A stretch of DNA of 64,000 nucleotides from Neobacillus cucumis (GTDB taxonomy: Bacteria; Bacillota; Bacilli; Bacillales_B; DSM-18226), in contig NZ_JAMBOH010000017.1 in the NCBI RefSeq assembly GCF_023715505.1, positions 62,001 to 126,000 of the forward strand. The letters are read 5' to 3'. The position numbers and the translations under genes were made by a program. The notes under the pieces were generated by a model. It did no database searches. It was given only the letters and a program-made list of their open reading frames with translations, and was not told the origin of the DNA. Positions 27,194 through 36,703 of the stretch are shown one piece after another (within the stretch, counting starts at the first letter, position 1; every line of letters begins with the position of its first letter).

Positions 27194-28093
27194 ATGGAAA
27201 CTAAAAAAGAACGTGTTCGTAAACCAGATTGGTTAAAAATTAAACTAAATACAAATGAAAATTATAGCGGTCTTAAAAAAATGATGAGGGAAAAACAATT
27301 GCATACAGTGTGTGAAGAAGCGAAGTGTCCTAACATTCATGAGTGTTGGGCTGTCAGGAGGACGGCCACTTTTATGATTTTAGGAGATGTTTGTACTAGA
27401 GCTTGTCGCTTCTGTGCCGTTAAAACAGGTTTACCGACGGAGCTGGATTGGCTGGAGCCTGAACGTGTAGCTGATTCCGTTGTCCAAATGAACTTAAAGC
27501 ATGTGGTAATTACAGCAGTTGCTCGTGATGACTTAAAGGATGGCGGAGCAGGTGTGTTTGCGGAAACAGTCCGTGCAATACGGCGCAAAAGTCCACTTAC
27601 TTCTATTGAAGTTTTACCATCAGATATGGGAGGTGTGTATGAGAATTTAAAAACTCTCTTAGAAGCACGTCCAGATATTTTGAATCATAATATTGAAACA
27701 GTTCGGCGTTTATCTAACCGAGTACGTGCAAGAGCAAAGTATGACCGTTCTCTTGAGTTTTTGCGTCGTGCAAAAGAAATGCTGTCAGACATTCCTACAA
27801 AGTCAAGCATTATGGTTGGTCTTGGAGAAACGAAAGAAGAAATAATAGAGTCAATGGATGATTTACGGAAAAACCGCGTAAACATTCTTACGATTGGGCA
27901 ATACTTGCAGCCAACTAAAAACCATTTGCCTGTAATCAAGTATTGGACGCCTGCTGAATTTGCAGAGTTAAAAGAGATTGCATTAAGCAAAGGGTTTGAT
28001 CATTGTGAGGCAGGTCCGCTAGTACGTTCGTCCTATCACGCGGATGAACAGGTGGATCAGGCAACAAAAAAGATACAAGGGGTAAGTATTTAG
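27194..28093 (+). CDS. lipA: Lipoyl synthase
   Basis: 299-residue radical-SAM lipoyl synthase, which inserts two sulfurs into octanoyl-lysine of E2 or GcvH. Both iron-sulfur sets are intact: auxiliary cluster C40-x4-C45-x5-C51 and radical-SAM C67-x3-C71-x2-C74. The C-terminal R-S-S-Y is also present. The start was set by GGAG 9 nt upstream, not the earlier overlapping ATG. Lying in a catabolic region rather than a housekeeping locus, it probably serves the lipoyl domain of the E2 at 12.8 kb. A GGACA-CCC/GGG-TGTCC hairpin (about 28134-28162) follows without a T run. Confidence 0.9.
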   Translation: METKKERVRKPDWLKIKLNTNENYSGLKKMMREKQLHTVCEEAKCPNIHECWAVRRTATFMILGDVCTRACRFCAVKTGLPTELDWLEPERVADSVVQMNLKHVVITAVARDDLKDGGAGVFAETVRAIRRKSPLTSIEVLPSDMGGVYENLKTLLEARPDILNHNIETVRRLSNRVRARAKYDRSLEFLRRAKEMLSDIPTKSSIMVGLGETKEEIIESMDDLRKNRVNILTIGQYLQPTKNHLPVIKYWTPAEFAELKEIALSKGFDHCEAGPLVRSSYHADEQVDQATKKIQGVSI

Positions 28094-28206
28094 CTATTTG
28101 CTGGATTCAGGGAAAAAGATACGGAAGGAAATGGGACAACCCACTCCTTTAAGGGGGGTGTCCTGTGTATCTTTACCATTTGAAATGGGGGAGTATAAGC
28201 TAGTAG

Positions 28207-29128
28207 TTAATTCGAGCCTTTTTTGTAAACTATGTTCACCCTCATAATGCGTAATGTACCTGTTTTTGCACGAATAACAAATAAATGTGTTGTAGCAATG
28301 TCTCCTCTGTATTGAACCCCTTTTAAAAGTTCTCCATCGGTTTCATTCGTTTCTGAAAAAATGCATCTTCCCATTTTACATGTCTTCCATTAATAAAACA
28401 CTATTAATATCTTGTATTTCCATCGTGTTGCATCTAGTATTTTTTCTGCTTGTGGCAAAAGCATTCCTTGAAAATCACCACCTAAACATTTTAAGGCAAC
28501 GGCTGCTAATACTCCTTCAGGGGTACCTCCTGAAGCTACCTAACATAAACACCGGTATGGCCAAAGGCTGTAGTAATTGCCATCTTGATTTAACTTCATT
28601 CGGGCACCAGAATCTCTAATCTCTTGGAGAATCTTTTCATGCTTTTCAAAGTATAAAATAGTGACAATGAGCTCTTAAAATTCTCTACTTTTTGCTTTAG
28701 CAATTGCTCTTAAATCGTCTAGTATAGGCGCAACTATCATGCACAGCTGCTTTCGGACCGACGGCGACTATTTCATATACAAATCTGGTGCATGTATAAG
28801 GCTCCCATGTTCAGCTATCGCTAGCATAGGAAGAAGCATTAGACCTACCTGCTTCAACAATATTAGTGCCCTCTAAATGATCGACAGCGATATCAACCCG
28901 AGGACCATTATTTGGTCCTAATATTTCTGTTATAAATAAAAAGGGAGCCTCATCAGCTTCTTCTTTCTTACCTCTGCCCATCCACCTTGCTGCAGCTAAA
29001 GCCTCTACTTCTGTAACACGTATAAGTTCCTAGGAAAGACTGTTTCTCATTTTTTGCATCTATTTCGAGTTATTAATAACTATTTCAAGACCTTTTTGAA
29101 ATCTCTTTTCTATATTTAATGCGTCCAT
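28207..29128 (-). pseudogene. glpX (pseudo): Decayed class II fructose-1,6-bisphosphatase (glpX)
   Basis: Reading the minus strand in shifting frames gives ordered GlpX blocks: [21 protein letters not shown], then [16 protein letters not shown], then [19 protein letters not shown], and finally T-D-G-E-L-L-K-G-V-Q-Y. There are several stops and frameshifts. About 30 codons are deleted between the G-R-G-K-K region and the D-E-A-P region, apparently between two short E-A-D/D-E-A repeats. It cannot make an enzyme. It lies just beyond the FGGY kinase terminator. Confidence 0.9.
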
Positions 29129-29171
29129 ATTAATCTATCAATACGGAATGGTTATACATAAATTTAAAGAT

Positions 29172-29212
29172 AAAAAAAAAAAGGCAAATTCACCAAGAGG
29201 TGAAGTCTGCCT
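29172..29212 (-). terminator. Intrinsic terminator of the FGGY kinase
   Basis: On the minus strand the stem AGGCAGACTTCACC / GGTGAATTTGCCT (loop TCTT) is followed by a T run of about 10. Confidence 0.85.
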
Positions 29213-29297
29213 AAAATATTTGCTAAGATCATACGCGAATTTTTAGAATGACATTTTAAAGATCATGTAGCGGGATCGGGTATGATTTATGCATTTA

Positions 29298-30911
29298 TCA
29301 AATAGTTGTAGAGATAACAAGGGATTTGGGACAGTCTGTATCCTCTTTGAATTTAGGAGCTAACGTCCCTTGGCTGATTTTTGTATTTTCCCACATCCAA
29401 CTATGGAATTGTGGATAGGCCTTTCGATACTGTTCAGCATATAATTGATACTTTGCATGATTTTCTAGATTAGGCTCGATTCGCTCTTTTTTAAATCGCA
29501 CCATATTTGAAACTGCTTCCTCTATGGTTTGATAAGCTCCTGCAGCCACGCTAGCTAAAATAGCAGAACCTAAACAAGCCACTTGATTATCCTCAGGTAC
29601 ATTAATGGCAATATTGCTAACATCAGCATGAATTTGAAGAAACAATTTACTGTTTGTTGCTCCACCTGCGGCATACACCTCAGTGGTTGCAATTCCATTA
29701 TTTCTAAAATTACGAATATTATAATCGGTTCCGTAGGCAATTCCTTCTATAATCGCCCGATAAATATGTTCTCTCCCATGCTTTAATGACAATCCAGATA
29801 TCATTCCTCTAACATTAGGATCAACATGTGGGGAACGATTTCCTTGCCAATAATCCAGAACGATGAGGCCTTCAGAACCTGGTTGGATTTGAGCAGCTTC
29901 ATGATTTAATAGGTCATAAACGCTTACATTTTTATCATTTGCTATATATTCTAAATCCCTGCAAAAGTTTGTTCTAAACCATTTAATAGTAGAACCCGAA
30001 GAGGATTGTCCTGCTTCTACCAATCGTAAACCTGGGATGACGGCATTCGGGAATGAGCCCATTATTTCCTTTGAATGAACTTGTTTATCTGTTAATCCAT
30101 AAATATTATGTGAAGAACCTGTAATTAAGGCTAGTTTTCCTTTTTGAATGACACCTAAACCAATCATGCCATTAAGGGCATCTACCCCTCCCCGGGCAAC
30201 AGGTGTTCCTTCACATAGTCCTAATTCCTCCGCGGCTGAATGTGTAAGACCACCTACATTCTCACCTAAATCGTATATATCACTTGGAAGCTTTTCAAAG
30301 ACATCACTTAATCCAATTGATTCATAAAAGCGTTTTGGCACTCCGCCCTCTTCCTGATTGTAATACCATCTGTAGGTTGTGGTACTGATACTTCCAGTAT
30401 GCTTACCTGTTAACATGAACGTATACCAATCAGAGAAGTCTAAGATTTTTTCAGCACTTTCATAAAGGGAAGGTTCATTCCTTTTTAACCAAAGAACCTT
30501 ACAAGGCATCCACTCTGGTGAAACCTTTCCATAGCCATTGTATTTTAAAGCATCGTCTCCGGAGGAAGATATAAGATCAGCTTCCTTATGAGCGCGAAGA
30601 TCCATCCACATTAGGGCACGATGTAATGGTCTACCGTCATTTTTACATAATACAATCGTCGGACATGTAGTATCTAAACTTAAACCAATAATCTGTTCTT
30701 TAGTAGCCCCGGCTTGCTTCATTGCTTGTTTTATACTATTGACAAGAGCAGTCCACCATTCGTTGGGATCCTGTTCGGCCCAACCAGGATTAGGGTGGTA
30801 GGTTTTATATCCGGTAACACCTAAGCCAACTTGTTTTCCCTGCAAATCATATATCCCTACTCTTACGCCCTCCGTGCCACCGTCAATTCCGATTACGAGC
30901 TCCTTTTTCAT
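29298..30911 (-). CDS. FGGY-family carbohydrate kinase
   Basis: 537-residue sugar kinase of the ribulokinase-like FGGY branch. The N-terminal domain starts I-G-I-D-G-G-T-E-G-V-R-V-G-I and has A-L-M-W-M-D-L-R-A near 100. The C-terminal ATP domain has T-G-S-S-H-N near 267, G-L-S-L-K-H-G-R-E-H-I-Y-R-A near 380 and A-A-G-G-A-T-N-S near 422. It phosphorylates a ketose or polyol with ATP. Its promoter carries the shared operator pair and a perfect cre palindrome. It is grouped with SorC A3 and a polyol permease, an import-then-phosphorylate alternative to the PTS. The substrate is unknown. Confidence 0.85.
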   Translation of the reverse strand: MKKELVIGIDGGTEGVRVGIYDLQGKQVGLGVTGYKTYHPNPGWAEQDPNEWWTALVNSIKQAMKQAGATKEQIIGLSLDTTCPTIVLCKNDGRPLHRALMWMDLRAHKEADLISSSGDDALKYNGYGKVSPEWMPCKVLWLKRNEPSLYESAEKILDFSDWYTFMLTGKHTGSISTTTYRWYYNQEEGGVPKRFYESIGLSDVFEKLPSDIYDLGENVGGLTHSAAEELGLCEGTPVARGGVDALNGMIGLGVIQKGKLALITGSSHNIYGLTDKQVHSKEIMGSFPNAVIPGLRLVEAGQSSSGSTIKWFRTNFCRDLEYIANDKNVSVYDLLNHEAAQIQPGSEGLIVLDYWQGNRSPHVDPNVRGMISGLSLKHGREHIYRAIIEGIAYGTDYNIRNFRNNGIATTEVYAAGGATNSKLFLQIHADVSNIAINVPEDNQVACLGSAILASVAAGAYQTIEEAVSNMVRFKKERIEPNLENHAKYQLYAEQYRKAYPQFHSWMWENTKISQGTLAPKFKEDTDCPKSLVISTTI

Positions 30912-30936
30912 TTATATATTCTCCTTTGCTAAAAAA

Positions 30937-30950
30937 ATAAAGCGCTTTAT
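30937..30950 (-). promoter_or_regulatory. cre-like palindrome before FGGY kinase
   Basis: ATAAAGCGCTTTAT is a perfect 14-bp palindrome with the cre core, 26 bp upstream of the kinase start, placed to block elongation. Confidence 0.55.
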
Positions 30951-31209
30951 AAACATTTTAAATTAAGGTATCTTGCTTGTTTTTTAATGCATTCGTATAA
31001 TGATATCTATTCTCTTATAATATTTGTTCTAAATAAAGGTAATAATAAGTTTTTTAATAAAGCTTTTCCCTGAAAGTCAGTGTTTCTTGGGTCATACCTC
31101 TTTGTAAAGGTGAATTGTATTATTCTATGATAAATGCTAAGTTTTTAGTTTGCTCCCAATAATGTATAAACCTCCTCAAGTAATTAATAGCTAACGGTTA
31201 TAACTGATA

Positions 31210-31272
31210 TAACAAATGTAATAACGTGTAACGTTTGTTAAAATTATAGGTTGTTGTTATGAAAATTGTCAA
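31210..31272 (-). promoter_or_regulatory. Promoter and tandem operators of the FGGY kinase
   Basis: Minus strand: TTGACA (31272-31267), 18-bp spacer, TATAAT (31248-31243). The operators in plus-strand reading are TAACGTTTGTTA (31229-31240) and TAACAAATGTAA (31210-31221), centres 19 bp apart. A leader of about 300 nt follows. Confidence 0.75.
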
Positions 31273-31376
31273 TATTTATTTTACATCAAAAATTTAGAAA
31301 CAAAAAAAGATTACAAAACACTATTTTAATTAGTGCTTTGTAATCTATTGGTTGTTTATTCGGCTAAAACCATCCT

Positions 31377-32321
31377 TTATTTCTCTCTTATTAGTGCAGA
31401 TGCACTTTCCTCATCAATGATTAATACGTTTATGTACCCACCTTTTAAAGCTGCAGATAAGCTATCTACCTTATGAGTTCCTTCAACGATAGCAACGACT
31501 TTTTGAATTTGCTTCAGTTGCTCGAGTGACAAACCAATGACTTTATCATTTAAAGGATGGTTAACCAAATCTCCTTCTTGATCAAAGAAACGAGAAGCAA
31601 TATCACCTACTACCCCCATTTTGCAGAATTGCTTCAGATCTTCGTCTTGTAAATATCCAAGTGCCCTTAATGTAGAATTAGTATAGGGATTTCCTATACT
31701 AATAAGGGCAACATCTACATTTTTACCCTTCTCAAGAACCATTGCAATATCAGGTATTTCTAAAAGATAATCTTTTAGTTCTTGTGTTTCAACAATTGCT
31801 GGGGCATATAAATTTGAGGAAGTTCCGTTCATTTTTCTCGCCAATTCATAAGCCAATTGATTAGCATGAATTTCAACATGGTGTGTTCCTATACCACCTA
31901 CAAGTGGAACAATATTTATTTCTCTTTGTTCAAATGGATACTCCTTTACGAGTTCTAATAAGGTAGTTCCCCATGAAATTCCGACCTGTTTTGCATCCCC
32001 GAGGTTTTTGGAGAGGTAATAACTACCGGCTTGCCCTACAGTCTTTTTAATCATTTCAGGAGCAAGCCCCTCAGTGGATACTACTATGACCTCATCTAAC
32101 TTAAACATATTCTTTATCTTTTTTTCTAATTCGATCGTATGGATACTTTCATCATTAATGTATACTTCTACGATTCCGCTATCTTTTGCTTTTTTCAATA
32201 ACCGGGAAATAAACGGTCGTGATACACCGGTCTTTTTAGCTATTTGTCCTTGTGTCCAACCCTCCACATAATATAAATTAGCTATTCGCACTAATTGGCG
32301 CTTATCTTCAGAACCTAACAT
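31377..32321 (-). CDS. SorC-family regulator (A3)
   Basis: 314-residue SorC-type regulator. The helix-turn-helix is at about 18-45 (T-Q-G-Q-I-A-K-K-T-G-V-S-R-P) and the sugar-binding domain has V-G-I-S-W-G-T-T-L, V-P-L-V-G-G-I-G and N-V-L-I-I-D-E near the C-terminus. RBS GAGGAGA before the ATG. It is transcribed towards the kinase and divergently from the polyol permease, so it is a candidate regulator of both. A TATAAT box upstream on the minus strand may be its promoter; no shared operator is seen there. Confidence 0.85.
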   Translation of the reverse strand: MLGSEDKRQLVRIANLYYVEGWTQGQIAKKTGVSRPFISRLLKKAKDSGIVEVYINDESIHTIELEKKIKNMFKLDEVIVVSTEGLAPEMIKKTVGQAGSYYLSKNLGDAKQVGISWGTTLLELVKEYPFEQREINIVPLVGGIGTHHVEIHANQLAYELARKMNGTSSNLYAPAIVETQELKDYLLEIPDIAMVLEKGKNVDVALISIGNPYTNSTLRALGYLQDEDLKQFCKMGVVGDIASRFFDQEGDLVNHPLNDKVIGLSLEQLKQIQKVVAIVEGTHKVDSLSAALKGGYINVLIIDEESASALIREK

Positions 32322-32503
32322 ATAATCTCCTCTTTATCTATTCAAATAATTTTATTATACCAAGTTCCTAAACAAGAATGCACTACCTACCTTACTTATC
32401 CTTTTACTATTCTTAAAGTGATCACTAAAATATTCAGATACAGAAAGTAATTCTCTGGGAAGATAGAAATAGGTGAATCAACTGTATTTTCTGAAAAATC
32501 TTA

Positions 32504-32565
32504 TTGACAGCGCTTTTAAAAAAAAATATAATTTTAACAAAGGTTACAACTAGTAACATATGTTA
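32504..32565 (+). promoter_or_regulatory. Promoter and tandem operators of the polyol permease
   Basis: Consensus TTGACA (32504-32509), 17-bp spacer, TATAAT (32527-32532). Then TAACAAAGGTTA (32535-32546) and the perfect TAACATATGTTA (32554-32565), 19 bp apart. A good Shine-Dalgarno sequence and a 15-codon open frame (ATG at 32580) follow, then a long leader. Confidence 0.78.
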
Positions 32566-32704
32566 AAGGAGAAGTCGAAATGTTAAATATGTTCATTTCT
32601 AAATTTATAGGTTTGGTTATTACTTAGAAGTGGGGAAAAGGAAATTTGAATTAGGAACTGATTTGATTGTAGTGATTGAATTAGAGAGGACTTAGTTCTA
32701 TAAA

Positions 32705-32718
32705 TGTAAGCGCTTGTA
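32705..32718 (+). promoter_or_regulatory. cre-like site in polyol permease leader
   Basis: TGTAAGCGCTTGTA matches 12 of 14 cre positions and has a central AAGCGCTT dyad, 150 bp before the permease. Confidence 0.45.
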
Positions 32719-32871
32719 AATGAAGGGATGACTTTGCGATGAGCGATTTGGGGAGTCAGTTAGTTAAGGATAAAAGGACGTTAACAAAAAAACAACATTA
32801 GAGAATTGCTTCTAGCTTTGATCTATTACTTAAAAAGAAATGAATTTTATGTATGATAAGGAGGAAAAAAG

Positions 32872-34173
32872 ATGAACGGGATATTCAACAAGGTGGGTTT
32901 AGATTCTAAGATGGCTTTAGGATTTATTGGTGTTATGATTTTTATGATGGGAGACGGACTTGAACAAGGGTGGCTTTCATCCTATTTAATGAGTCATGGT
33001 TTAACGGTACAGCAATCTGCTTTATTATTTTCTGTATACGGTTTCGCAGCTGCAATTGCCGCTTGGCTTTCAGGAGTTCTGGCTGAAATCATGGGGCCTC
33101 GAAAAGCGATGACTTTAGGATTATCTTTATTTATAGTAGGAACAGTTTTTTTCATAACATTTGGAATTAGGGGTATGAATCTTGCCGTTATGCTTCCGAC
33201 ATACGCTCTTAGAGGTTTAGGTTATCCGCTTTTTGCCTATTCATTCTTAGTTTGGATTACTTACTATGCTCCTGGTGATAAACTTGCAACAGCTATAGGG
33301 TGGTTTTGGTTTGCGTTTGCTGCAGGTTTAAATGTTTTGGGTGCGTTTTATTCAAGTTTTGCCCTTCCGATTTTAGGAGAAATCAATACACTTTGGAGTG
33401 CATTAATTTTTGTTAGTTTAGGTGCTACTGTAGCTATTTTCTTAAATAAGAATGATTCAAGTAATAATGATAATAAGAAGTTTGAAACCAAAACAGATAT
33501 AATAAAATATCTTACAAAAGGTATTACGATTGCTTTTGAAAAGCCGAAAATTGGACTTGGATGTATCGTGAGAACAATCAATACAGCGGGTGCATATGGA
33601 CTTGTTGTATTTATGCCGGCATATATGATGGAGGTAGGATTTACAAGATCTGAGTGGCTACAAATTTATGGAGCACTGTGGACAAGTAACATTTTCTTTA
33701 ATTTAATTTTTGGAATTGTTGGTGACAGAATAGGATGGCGTAATACGGTTATCTGGTTTGGTGGAGTTGGCTGTGCAGTTTTTACAGCGGCATTTTATTA
33801 TGCTCCTGCTTTGTTGGGACCTAATTATATAGTGACAACAATTGTAGCAGCTTGCTTTGGAGCATGTTTGGCTGCTTATGTTCCTTTATCTGCATTAATC
33901 CCTTCACTAGCCCCAGAAAATAAAGGAGCAGCGATGTCCATTCTGAATCTTGGTGCTGGTTTAAGCACATTTTTGGGGCCTGCATTGGTTGGTATTTTTA
34001 TCGGGAGTTTAGGAGTAGTGGGTATTATCTGGATTTATACTGGTTTATACTTGGTTAGTGCATTCTTGATGAAATTCATCACACTTCCTAAACAGGAAGA
34101 GAATCCATCTAACAGTTATGAAAATCTTTCAAATGCGGTTGTGTCTCATTCAAGGCAAGAAGGGGTTTCCTAA
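32872..34173 (+). CDS. MFS polyol permease (RbtT/DalT/CsbX-like)
   Basis: 433-residue major facilitator of the polyol-permease branch (ribitol, arabinitol and CsbX carriers). It starts with the branch signature L-G-F-I-G-V-M-I-F-M-M-G-D-G-L-E near residue 15. The loop 2-3 motif G-V-L-A-E-I-M-G-P-R-K-A is near 75, and a cytoplasmic Asn/Lys-rich loop is at about 195-210. Twelve hydrophobic segments. It likely imports a pentitol-like or branched polyol or a deoxyketose unphosphorylated, for the FGGY kinase. RBS AAGGAGG. Confidence 0.85.
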   Translation: MNGIFNKVGLDSKMALGFIGVMIFMMGDGLEQGWLSSYLMSHGLTVQQSALLFSVYGFAAAIAAWLSGVLAEIMGPRKAMTLGLSLFIVGTVFFITFGIRGMNLAVMLPTYALRGLGYPLFAYSFLVWITYYAPGDKLATAIGWFWFAFAAGLNVLGAFYSSFALPILGEINTLWSALIFVSLGATVAIFLNKNDSSNNDNKKFETKTDIIKYLTKGITIAFEKPKIGLGCIVRTINTAGAYGLVVFMPAYMMEVGFTRSEWLQIYGALWTSNIFFNLIFGIVGDRIGWRNTVIWFGGVGCAVFTAAFYYAPALLGPNYIVTTIVAACFGACLAAYVPLSALIPSLAPENKGAAMSILNLGAGLSTFLGPALVGIFIGSLGVVGIIWIYTGLYLVSAFLMKFITLPKQEENPSNSYENLSNAVVSHSRQEGVS

Positions 34174-34327
34174 GAACAGTAGCTTCATATAACCTTGAGT
34201 AAGAAAGAGCACAAATTTAACATGGATTTACTGATAATACTATGTTTAAAAGTAAAGTAAAAAATATATAGCTTGTTTTAACTATTTTTAATACAAGCAC
34301 CATTTAAAAAATAAATTAAACCCTTGA

Positions 34328-34361
34328 TTGGCAACTTCATTCCTTATGAAGTTGCCTTTTT
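34328..34361 (+). terminator. Intrinsic terminator after polyol permease
   Basis: Stem GGCAACTTCATtCC-type arms closing GGCAACTTCAT / ATGAAGTTGCC, loop TCCT, then T5. Confidence 0.88.
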
Positions 34362-34395
34362 AGCTTCCACACATTCTTAAATTTTCTATCCATTC

Positions 34396-34715
34396 AAGGG
34401 GCGGTCTGGGAAAAAGAGTGGTTCGTACTAAAAACTTTAGATCACCTAGATTCGTCCTGTGTCAAATACAAATAAAAGCGGGTATAACCAAGAAATGGGA
34501 ATGCCTGCCCAACGTCCTAGTTTTGCTCGGAACCATCCGATAAGTGTTAATCCGGGATTCATACACATAAACGCAAAAACACATCACCACTACTGTTCTA
34601 AAAAGGCATGAACACAGGGTAGTGATCCACGCATCGCGACTAGAACTTGCCCCGAAGCCAAATTTGATGGCAGTTCCTTTATCGTAAGTAGTTGAAAATT
34701 AGTGACCGTTGCCAT
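34396..34715 (-). pseudogene. gerKB (pseudo): Fragment of a gerKB-like germination permease gene
   Basis: About 320 bp on the minus strand align base by base with the first part of the intact gerKB at 63.75 kb. Matching blocks include CGTCCTG-GTCAAATA, CCCAACGTCC and GTTAA-CCGGGATTCATAC. The start codon equivalent is at 34713-34715. It covers roughly the first 110 codons with many substitutions and small indels, and nothing of the rest remains. Confidence 0.85.
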
Positions 34716-34857
34716 ATAACCTCACTTTTTAATTTTGCGCTAATTTGTTAAATAAATTTAAAGTGTTAGGAAACTATCTCAGATATAATTACCTTATTTT
34801 TCTGCATACCCTATTAAATCTATCTCAGGAATACTTTCAGCTAACACTTATTTTTCA

Positions 34858-34933
34858 TTGACAACTCTTTCAACCAATTTTATAATAGCCACATAAGTAA
34901 TTAACAAAATTTTATATAAGTAACAAATGTTAT
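34858..34933 (+). promoter_or_regulatory. Promoter and tandem operators of gapN
   Basis: Consensus TTGACA (34858-34863), 17-bp spacer, TATAAT (34881-34886). Then TAACAAAATTTT (34902-34913) and the perfect TAACAAATGTTA (34921-34932), 19 bp apart. The leader to gapN is about 200 nt and contains AGGGGGTGG followed by a tiny open frame. Confidence 0.78.
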
Positions 34934-35114
34934 GAAAACTGAATATTCAGTTAATAAAAGTGGATAAAAGATATACCTATTGAATATTAGGGGGTGGTAA
35001 AAGTATTGGTGAAATTTCCTTTTTAAAAGTACTTTTATGTTTTTTATATAATAAAAAGATTGAAAATTATTAACATTAAAATAATATATAACTTTGTACC
35101 TGAGGAGGATGATT

Positions 35115-36569
35115 ATGTCTACAAATGTACTACCTTTAACTGCTTATAATTTTTATCTTAACGGGGAATGGAGAAAAAGTAAGTCAGGGAAAACGATAAA
35201 TATTACTTCGCCTTATCTTAATGAAGTAATTGGAAAAGTACAGGGAATTACAACTGAAGAGGTAGATGAGGCAATTTATTATGCTCACGAGGCACAAAAA
35301 ATTTGGGCAGAAACTTCCCTTCAAGAACGAGCAAAGTTTTTATATAAATGGGCAGATCAATTAGTGAACATGCAGGATGAAATTGCTGAAATTATAATGA
35401 AAGAAGTAGGGAAAAGTATTAAAGATGCAAAGAATGAAGTCGTCCGTACTGCGGATTTGATTCGTTACACGGTTGATGAAGCATTGCATATGCATGGTGA
35501 AAGTATGAGGGGAGACAGCTTCCCGGGCGGATCTAAATCTAAGGTTGCAATTATTGAACGAGTTCCGCTAGGAGTTGTACTTGCCATCCCTCCGTTTAAC
35601 TATCCTGTCAATTTAGCTGCTGCTAAATTAGCACCAGCTCTGATTTCTGGTAATGCAGTTATCTTTAAACCTGCTACTCAAGGAGCTATCAGTGGAATTA
35701 AAATGATTGAGGCACTACACAAAGCAGACTTTCCAGCAGGTATTGTTAATATTGTAACAGGTCGTGGCTCTGACATTGGTGATTACTTAGTTGAGCATGC
35801 AGGAATTAATATGATTTCCTTTACCGGAGGGACCAATACTGGAATTCGCTTAGCGAAAAAAGCAGCAATGATTCCACTTGTACTTGAGCTTGGCGGGAAA
35901 GACCCTGGTATTGTGCGGGAAGACGCTGACTTACATGAAGCGTCAAAACATATTATCAGCGGTGCATTTTCTTATTCCGGGCAGCGTTGTACAGCCATCA
36001 AACGGGTATTAGTCCATGAACGTGTAGCGGACGAGCTTGTCGCCATTTTAAAGAAAAAAATTGAAAAATTGCCTGTAGGATCTCCGGAAGAAGGCAACAC
36101 AGTTGTTCCTTTGATCGATAATCGATCTGCTGACTTCGTTCAAGGTCTAATTGATGATGCCATTGAAAAAGGGGCAACCCTAGTAATAGGAAATAAGCGG
36201 GATCACAATTTGATTTATCCTACTCTTCTTGATCATGTGACAGAGGATATGGTTGTAGCCTGGGAAGAACCGTTCGGGCCTGTACTGCCTGTAATCCGTG
36301 TTTCATCTGATGAAGAAGCTATCGCTATTGCTAATCAATCTGAATTTGGCTTACAGGCAAGTGTCTTTACTAAAGACATTAATAAAGCATTTACGATAGC
36401 CAATAAAATCGAAACAGGCTCTGTTCAAATTAATGGACGTACTGAACGTGGTCCTGATCACTTCCCGTTTATCGGTGTAAAAGGATCTGGTATGGGAGCT
36501 CAGGGAATCCGGAAGAGCCTTGAATCAATGACGCGTGAAAAAGTAACGGTACTAAACCTTGCTGAATAA
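35115..36569 (+). CDS. gapN: NADP-dependent non-phosphorylating glyceraldehyde-3-phosphate dehydrogenase
   Basis: 484-residue aldehyde dehydrogenase of the GapN (ALDH11) group, converting glyceraldehyde 3-phosphate plus NADP+ to 3-phosphoglycerate plus NADPH in the cytoplasm. Catalytic C292 (G-Q-R-C-T-A) and E258 (L-E-L-G-G-K) are present, with the GapN-specific F-N-Y-P-V-N at 161-166 and R-G-P-D-H-F-P-F near the C-terminus that binds the substrate phosphate. The start was set by GAGGAGG 7 nt upstream; an overlapping ATG six bases earlier is too close. The shared operators upstream suggest that glyceraldehyde 3-phosphate is a product of the regulon's pathway. Confidence 0.9.
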   Translation: MSTNVLPLTAYNFYLNGEWRKSKSGKTINITSPYLNEVIGKVQGITTEEVDEAIYYAHEAQKIWAETSLQERAKFLYKWADQLVNMQDEIAEIIMKEVGKSIKDAKNEVVRTADLIRYTVDEALHMHGESMRGDSFPGGSKSKVAIIERVPLGVVLAIPPFNYPVNLAAAKLAPALISGNAVIFKPATQGAISGIKMIEALHKADFPAGIVNIVTGRGSDIGDYLVEHAGINMISFTGGTNTGIRLAKKAAMIPLVLELGGKDPGIVREDADLHEASKHIISGAFSYSGQRCTAIKRVLVHERVADELVAILKKKIEKLPVGSPEEGNTVVPLIDNRSADFVQGLIDDAIEKGATLVIGNKRDHNLIYPTLLDHVTEDMVVAWEEPFGPVLPVIRVSSDEEAIAIANQSEFGLQASVFTKDINKAFTIANKIETGSVQINGRTERGPDHFPFIGVKGSGMGAQGIRKSLESMTREKVTVLNLAE

Positions 36570-36591
36570 TTAAAAGTATAACTTTAATTGC

Positions 36592-36628
36592 TAAAAGGAG
36601 TGGACCGGATTTGGCCCTCCTTTTATTA
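36592..36628 (+). terminator. Intrinsic terminator after gapN
   Basis: Stem AAAAGGAGtGGaCC / GGCCCTCCTTTT with T-rich tail. A recognisable copy sits beside the gapN remnant at 58.1 kb. Confidence 0.75.
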
Positions 36629-36703
36629 TTTTTAACTGGTCTGGTAAAAATAAAATTAATGATATAATTAAGGATATAAAAGGAGAATTTTCGAGGTGAA
36701 TTC

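Noticed and set aside
28380..28619. 79-codon plus-strand frame between lipA and the FGGY kinase
   Set aside because: It is the antisense shadow of the decayed glpX on the minus strand.
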